A stretch of DNA of 40,871 nt. Origin: Prevotella sp. (GTDB lineage: Bacteria > Bacteroidota > Bacteroidia > Bacteroidales > Bacteroidaceae). Shown here one piece after another: positions 36,305 to 40,871 of the stretch. The stretch is from assembly GCA_018053665.1 (NCBI GenBank), contig JAGPKZ010000002.1, forward strand, positions 1 to 40,871, written 5' to 3'. Below the pieces are notes generated by a model that saw nothing but the letters and a program-made list of their open reading frames with translations, did no database searches and had not been told where the DNA came from. Position 1 is the first letter of the stretch. The number at the start of each line of letters is the position of its first letter. The position numbers and the translations under genes are program-made.

Positions 36305-36841
36305 TTATTCCGTAGGCCTTATATATTTACCATATAGGAAACCACCAACACCGGCAGCTATTATCACCCAAATTGGATTTACACCAACTAACCAGATGGC
36401 AATTGCTCCTATTGTAGGTATCCAACAGTTATAGATGTTGATTTTTGCACTTTTGGCAAGATTAAATGTAGGAACAGCAATAAGAGCCACAACAGCAGGG
36501 CGAATACCTGCAAATATTGAAGCAATGATCTTATTGTCCTGAAACTGATGAAAGAACATCGCTATTAAAAGGATGATAAGAAAAGACGGCAGCGCCGCAC
36601 CGATAGCAGTGCAAACAGCTCCCGAAATCTTTCTCAGTTTGTATCCAATAAAGATACTGATGTTGATGGCAAATACACCTGGACAGCTTTGAGCTATTGC
36701 TACAAGATTTACAAATTCATCTTTATCTACCCATTTGTTTTTGTCAACAACATCAGCTTCTATCATTGGAATCATGGCATAGCCACCACCAAAGGTGACT
36801 AAGCCAATCTTGATAAATGTCTTGAATAATTTCCAATACAT
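36305..36841 (-). CDS. chrA: Chromate transporter, half-size CHR protein (first of pair)
   Basis: A 178-residue membrane protein with one CHR domain: GLVTFGGGYAMIPMIEADVV (about 13-32), FVNLVAIAQSCPGVFAINISIFIGYKLR (about 44-71) and IFAGIRPAVVALIAVPTFNLAK (about 109-130). Where its partner has QMTPGPIGIN it has QSCPGVFAIN, so the two are diverged and could form the two halves of one transporter. Its ATG is only 2 nt after the purL stop codon, so it must share the purL transcript. I see no functional link between purine synthesis and this transporter. Confidence 0.92.
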   Translation of the reverse strand: MYWKLFKTFIKIGLVTFGGGYAMIPMIEADVVDKNKWVDKDEFVNLVAIAQSCPGVFAINISIFIGYKLRKISGAVCTAIGAALPSFLIILLIAMFFHQFQDNKIIASIFAGIRPAVVALIAVPTFNLAKSAKINIYNCWIPTIGAIAIWLVGVNPIWVIIAAGVGGFLYGKYIRPTE

Positions 36842-36843
36842 AT

Positions 36844-39800
36844 TTATCTCTTTTCCTCAATCCACTTTCTAGCATTAACGAAAGCCTCAATCCAAGGAGT
36901 CACCTCGTCATTATTGCGGTCAAGTGGATAACAGGCGTTCTGCCAAGGGAATATAGCACGCTCAGGATGTGGCATCATTGCAAGGTGACGACCATCATTA
37001 GAGCTGATACCAGCTACATTGTAATCAGAACCGTTTGGATTGCCTGGATATTCAGCATAGTTGTATTTTGCCACAACATTATAATGGTCTTCTGGTTCTG
37101 GAAGATAGAAACGACCCTCTCCATGAGCTACCCATATACCAAGTTTGCTGCCACTAAGGCTGCCTAGAAGAACGCTCTTATTTTGAGGAATACTTAATCC
37201 AAGGAATGCACTTTCAAACTTATTTGAGTTGTTGTGACATAAATGACTTCTGTGTTCATGCTCAGGATTGATTAAATTCAATTCAACCATCAACTGACAT
37301 CCATTACAAATACCAAGACTCAAAGTGTCCTCGCGAGCATAGAACTTGTCGAGAGCTTCTTTAGCCTTTGGATTGTAGAGGAATGCTCCAGCCCATCCTT
37401 TGGCACTTCCAAGAACATCACTGTTAGAGAAACCACCACAGAATACAATAAAGTTAACATCTTCCAATGTCTCACGACCACTGATAAGGTCGGTCATCAT
37501 TACATCCTTAACGTCAAAACCAGCGAGATACATTGTGTAAGCCATTTCACGCTCACCATTAGTACCCTTCTCACGTATGATTGCAGCCTTCACTCCTGTT
37601 GGCTTTCTGCGATTAATATCGATACCGTAACTTGCAAGTGTACCCTTGAAATCTTTGTTGTAACTGATTTCAATAGGCTGCTTCTTATAGTTTGTATAAC
37701 GTTTCTTTGCCATGCCGTTCATACTCTGATCACGATCAAGGAGATAAGATGTCTTATACCAAGTATCACGAAGAGAATCTATATCGAACTCATTTTCAGC
37801 ATTACCATTCTTGACAACAATCTTGCGACTGTTTGGAGTAGGATAACCGATCTTAGCATAACCAATGCCTTCATCATCAAGGAATTTTTTCAATTCTTCC
37901 TTATGTTCATCACTCACCTGAATGACAACACCAGGATTCTCTGCAAACAACATCTTAACAATATCGTCACTTGCTATATCATGAAGATTGACATTAATAC
38001 CACAATTCTCGTTGGCGAAAGTCATTTCTAGTAGAGTAGTTATCAAACCGCCTGCACTGATATCATGACCTGCCATTATCCAACCGCGCTTTATAAGTTC
38101 CTGAATAGCATTGAAACAGTCAACGAAATACTCTGGATTCTTTACTGTTGGAACATCACTTCCGACCTTTCCCAAGCTTTGTGCAAATGCACTACCGCCA
38201 AGATGTTGTTCATCGAAACTGAAGTCAATATGATAAAGACTTGAATTCTTATCGTTTACAAGTACTGGGCTTACAGTTTTCTTAACATCACTGATCTCAC
38301 CACCAGCACTTACAATAACAGTTCCTGGAGCGATAATTTTCTCACCGTTAGGATATTGCTGGCTCAAAGATAGAGAATCTTTACCTGTAGGTACGTTTAC
38401 ATGGATGTCACAGCAGAAATCGCTCAATGCATTTACTCCTTCGTAAAGTCTTGCATCCTCACCTTTCTGAGAACGGCAAGGCCACATCCAGTTAGCACTT
38501 AGGCTTAGGCTATCAAGTCCTTCTGCAAGAGGTGCCCATACAATATTAGTAAGAGCCTCAGCAACAGAAAGTACACTTCCTGCTTTTGGATCAGCAAGAC
38601 CAGCCTGTGGTGCATGTCCCAAAGAAGAGGCTATACCCTTTTCTCCACGGAAATCAAGGGCTACAACACCGCAGTCTGACAATGGAAGTTGAATATTACC
38701 TTGTCCCTGCTGACGTGCAACCTTACCCGTTACGGAACGGTCTACTTTATTCGTCAACCAGTCTTTACAAGCAACAGCTTCAAGTTGCAGGACACGATTA
38801 AGATATTCGTTTATATTATCTTGTGAATAAGTAACGTCTTCATATTTGCGCTCAACAGTCTCGTCAACCATAATGGTCTTCGGTGTGTGACCGAACATCT
38901 GGGCTACATCAAGGTCAAAAGGCTTTACGCCGTCACCCTGTTTGAAACTGAAATGAGAATCACCGGTAGTCTCACCGACAACATACATCGGGGCACGTTC
39001 ACGTTCAGCTATCTTCTGAACATGGTCAAGATACTTTTCATCAATAAGAAGTCCCATGCGTTCCTGGCTCTCATTAGCGATAATTTCTTTAGCGCTAAGA
39101 GTCTTGTCACCGATAGGCAATTTGGTCATATCGATTTCGCCACCACATTCTTCAACAAGCTCAGATAGGCAGTTCAGGTGACCAGCACTACCGTGGTCGT
39201 GAATGCTGACAACAGGATTTTCATCCTCTTCAACTAAGGCACGAACAAGGTTATAGGCACGTTTCTGCATCTCTGGGTTTGCACGCTGAATGGCATTCAG
39301 TTCGATTCCATTGCTGTATTTACCTGTATCAACAGAAGATACAGAACCGCCACCAAGACCAATGCGATAGTTATCGCCACCAACAACGACAACCTTGTTG
39401 CCCTTTGCTGGTTCTTTTTTCAGACAGTCACGTTTTTTGCCATATCCTACACCACCGGCAAGCATAATAACCTTGTCGTAGGCATATTTCTCATTATTTT
39501 CCTGATGCTCGAAAGTTAGTACAGAACCACAGATTAGTGGCTGACCAAACTTGTTACCGAAGTCACTGGCACCATTAGAAGCCTTAATCAAAATTTGTTC
39601 AGGGCTTTGGTATAACCAATTACGTACAGGAAGAATATCCTCCCAATCACGCTCTACATCAGTCTTTGCATTCTCATCCTTCAAACGAGGGTAAGCAGTC
39701 ATATAGCATGCAGTTCCAGCTATAGGCCATGAACCTACACCTCCACCCATACGGTCACGAATCTCACCACCTGTTCCAGTAGCAGCACCATTGAAAGGTT

Positions 39801-40566
39801 CAACAGTAGTTGGGAAATTGTGAGTTTCGGCTTTAAGAGAGATAACACTCTCAATATCATTAACACGGAAATAGTCACTCGTACTTTGATCTGCAGGAGC
39901 AAACTGCTCTATTACAGGACCTTGAGCAAAAGATACATTATCCTTGTACGCAGATAAAATCTTATTCGGGTTTTCTTTAGTGGTTTTCTTTATCATGCTG
40001 AAAAGAGATGATTCCATTTCTTTTCCGTCAATGATAAACTGTCCGCCGAAAATCTTGTGACGACAATGCTCAGAGTTTATCTGTGCAAAACCAAAGATTT
40101 CAGAATCTGTTAGTGGTCGTCCGTTTTCTTTCTCAAGTGTGTGTAGATAGGCAATTTCATCATCATTCAATGCAAGGCCTTCCTCGTTGTTATATTTTTC
40201 GAGGTCATCAACATACTTGATTGGTTCTGGTTTGTGGTTAACTGTGAATATGTTCTGGTCAATACCATTATACATACGTTGCAGCATAGGGTCATGTTTT
40301 GCCACCTCTGAATCAACCGGGAAATATTCCTCTATACGCAAAATGCCGCTAAGACTCATATTCTGGGTAATCTCAACGGCATTCGTACTCCAAGGGGTAA
40401 TCATTTCACGGCGTGGTCCAACAAAGAAGCCTTCCAATTTTTGGGTTTCTTCTAACTTTGCATCGCCGTAAAGCCAGCAAAGTTCACTGATTTCGTTCTT
40501 GTCTGGCTGATGATCGAATTCAGTAGCAATAACACTCTTAGATTGAGTTCTAAAAAAAAGAATCAT
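36844..40566 (-). CDS. purL: Phosphoribosylformylglycinamidine synthase, single large chain
   Basis: Fourth step of purine synthesis: FGAR plus glutamine and ATP gives FGAM. The 1240-residue protein is the large form joining all parts in one chain. An N-terminal PurS-like region (1-170) is followed by a linker (about 170-200, PLTDSEIFGFAQINSEHCRHK, with the conserved NSEHCRHK), then two AIRS-like halves with SLKAETHNFPTTVEPFNGAATGTGGEIRD and VSIHDHGSAGHLNCLSE, and DVPTGKDSLSLSQ-type motifs in the second half. Last is the glutaminase domain with nucleophile C1087 in LGICNGCQ and H1200, E1202 in MMPHPERA. The ATG at 40566 follows a promoter that is partly duplicated. The two chrA genes follow directly. 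Confidence 0.97.
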   Translation of the reverse strand: MILFFRTQSKSVIATEFDHQPDKNEISELCWLYGDAKLEETQKLEGFFVGPRREMITPWSTNAVEITQNMSLSGILRIEEYFPVDSEVAKHDPMLQRMYNGIDQNIFTVNHKPEPIKYVDDLEKYNNEEGLALNDDEIAYLHTLEKENGRPLTDSEIFGFAQINSEHCRHKIFGGQFIIDGKEMESSLFSMIKKTTKENPNKILSAYKDNVSFAQGPVIEQFAPADQSTSDYFRVNDIESVISLKAETHNFPTTVEPFNGAATGTGGEIRDRMGGGVGSWPIAGTACYMTAYPRLKDENAKTDVERDWEDILPVRNWLYQSPEQILIKASNGASDFGNKFGQPLICGSVLTFEHQENNEKYAYDKVIMLAGGVGYGKKRDCLKKEPAKGNKVVVVGGDNYRIGLGGGSVSSVDTGKYSNGIELNAIQRANPEMQKRAYNLVRALVEEDENPVVSIHDHGSAGHLNCLSELVEECGGEIDMTKLPIGDKTLSAKEIIANESQERMGLLIDEKYLDHVQKIAERERAPMYVVGETTGDSHFSFKQGDGVKPFDLDVAQMFGHTPKTIMVDETVERKYEDVTYSQDNINEYLNRVLQLEAVACKDWLTNKVDRSVTGKVARQQGQGNIQLPLSDCGVVALDFRGEKGIASSLGHAPQAGLADPKAGSVLSVAEALTNIVWAPLAEGLDSLSLSANWMWPCRSQKGEDARLYEGVNALSDFCCDIHVNVPTGKDSLSLSQQYPNGEKIIAPGTVIVSAGGEISDVKKTVSPVLVNDKNSSLYHIDFSFDEQHLGGSAFAQSLGKVGSDVPTVKNPEYFVDCFNAIQELIKRGWIMAGHDISAGGLITTLLEMTFANENCGINVNLHDIASDDIVKMLFAENPGVVIQVSDEHKEELKKFLDDEGIGYAKIGYPTPNSRKIVVKNGNAENEFDIDSLRDTWYKTSYLLDRDQSMNGMAKKRYTNYKKQPIEISYNKDFKGTLASYGIDINRRKPTGVKAAIIREKGTNGEREMAYTMYLAGFDVKDVMMTDLISGRETLEDVNFIVFCGGFSNSDVLGSAKGWAGAFLYNPKAKEALDKFYAREDTLSLGICNGCQLMVELNLINPEHEHRSHLCHNNSNKFESAFLGLSIPQNKSVLLGSLSGSKLGIWVAHGEGRFYLPEPEDHYNVVAKYNYAEYPGNPNGSDYNVAGISSNDGRHLAMMPHPERAIFPWQNACYPLDRNNDEVTPWIEAFVNARKWIEEKR

Positions 40567-40603
40567 ACTTTTTTATATTTATAGTAGGTGATATATTCGC
40601 TTT

Positions 40604-40635
40604 GCAAAGGTAGTGCAAATCATGCACAATACAAA
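40604..40635 (-). promoter_or_regulatory. Promoter of purL with palindrome in the spacer
   Basis: TTTG (40635-40632), a 19-nt spacer and TACCTTTGC (40612-40604) on the minus strand. The spacer holds the inverted repeat GTGCAAATCATGCAC (40613-40627; arms GTGCA/TGCAC), well placed to act as an operator. Confidence 0.78.
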
Positions 40636-40738
40636 ATAAATTCTAATTTTATTTTTATTGTAATGACGCAGCCTACTTTATTTAAAGGTAGTGCAAATCA
40701 TGCACAATACAAAATAAATTCTAATTTTATTTTAATTG
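40606..40738. repeat. 55-bp direct repeat covering the purL promoter
   Basis: Copies at 40606-40660 and 40684-40738 agree at 54 of 55 positions (period 78 bp). Each begins AAAGGTAGTGCAAATCATGC and includes the GTGCA/TGCAC palindrome and the TTTG box. In the distal copy the -7 reads TACCTTTAA, not TACCTTTGC, so it is probably weak. The last 130 bp of the window (40739-40871) show nothing I can name. Confidence 0.93.
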
Positions 40739-40871
40739 CTTATGGCCTTCACTTTTACTATAGATAAATAATGTTTAGCATATTAGAAAAGTCATATTTC
40801 CCATTTTATACCTTACTATATACATGCACATGCGCGCGACATAAGTTTTTAAAAAATACCAGCGTCGAAGT

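Noticed and set aside
40739..40871. Start of a further gene at the right edge
   Set aside because: Only about 130 bp remain, with no promoter match and no recognisable protein in any frame.

Overview
The window looks like chromosomal DNA from a Bacteroidota gut-type anaerobe, most likely Prevotella/Segatella. The signs are AT-rich intergenic DNA, many promoters of the Bacteroidota type (TTTG, 19-20 nt, TAnnTTTGC), a murF-alr fusion, a DUF4954 gene, thiamine uptake through a TonB receptor plus a PnuC-family carrier under a TPP riboswitch, and B12-dependent NrdJ. It is mostly housekeeping and carbohydrate genes. I see no phage, IS element, CRISPR array, tRNA or rRNA.

Layout. 1-748: 3'-truncated nagB (minus). 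749-1629: a long intergenic stretch with a nested inverted repeat, a candidate small RNA on the minus strand with its own promoter and terminator, and a LacI-type palindrome. 1630-9357: plus-strand cluster hflX, DUF4954, M16 peptidase, class I fumarase, closed by a strong terminator. 9472-12675: promoter, TPP riboswitch, TonB-dependent receptor and PnuC-family carrier, a thiamine uptake operon. 12676-13894: 1.2 kb without a convincing gene, holding a second candidate small RNA (plus strand), a pair of long palindromes and several dispersed repeats. 13895-17865: GH51 arabinofuranosidase and dnaA (both minus). 18234-23408: minus-strand cluster nrdJ, folB, N-acetylmuramoyl-L-alanine amidase, MCE/MlaD-like protein. 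23609-24346: nitroreductase (plus).

24417-28237: minus-strand operon of an unaccompanied PTS galactitol-type IIC permease, a KduI isomerase that appears to carry a signal peptide, and an ExuT-like MFS transporter. Together they suggest uptake and processing of uronic acids or unsaturated uronate products. 28460-30937: murF-alr. 31061-33975: GH53 endo-galactanase, patatin-like lipase and EamA transporter (all minus). 34081-35538: XylE-like sugar porter. 35705-40566: purL followed closely by two half-size chromate transporters. 40567-40871: purL promoter region with a 55-bp duplication.

The least ordinary items are the exported-looking KduI beside an orphan PTS IIC, the two candidate small RNAs, the duplicated purL promoter with an embedded palindrome, and the palindrome-rich 12.9-13.9 kb gap. 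Promoter, terminator and RNA calls come from reading motifs by eye; no folding or database search was run.
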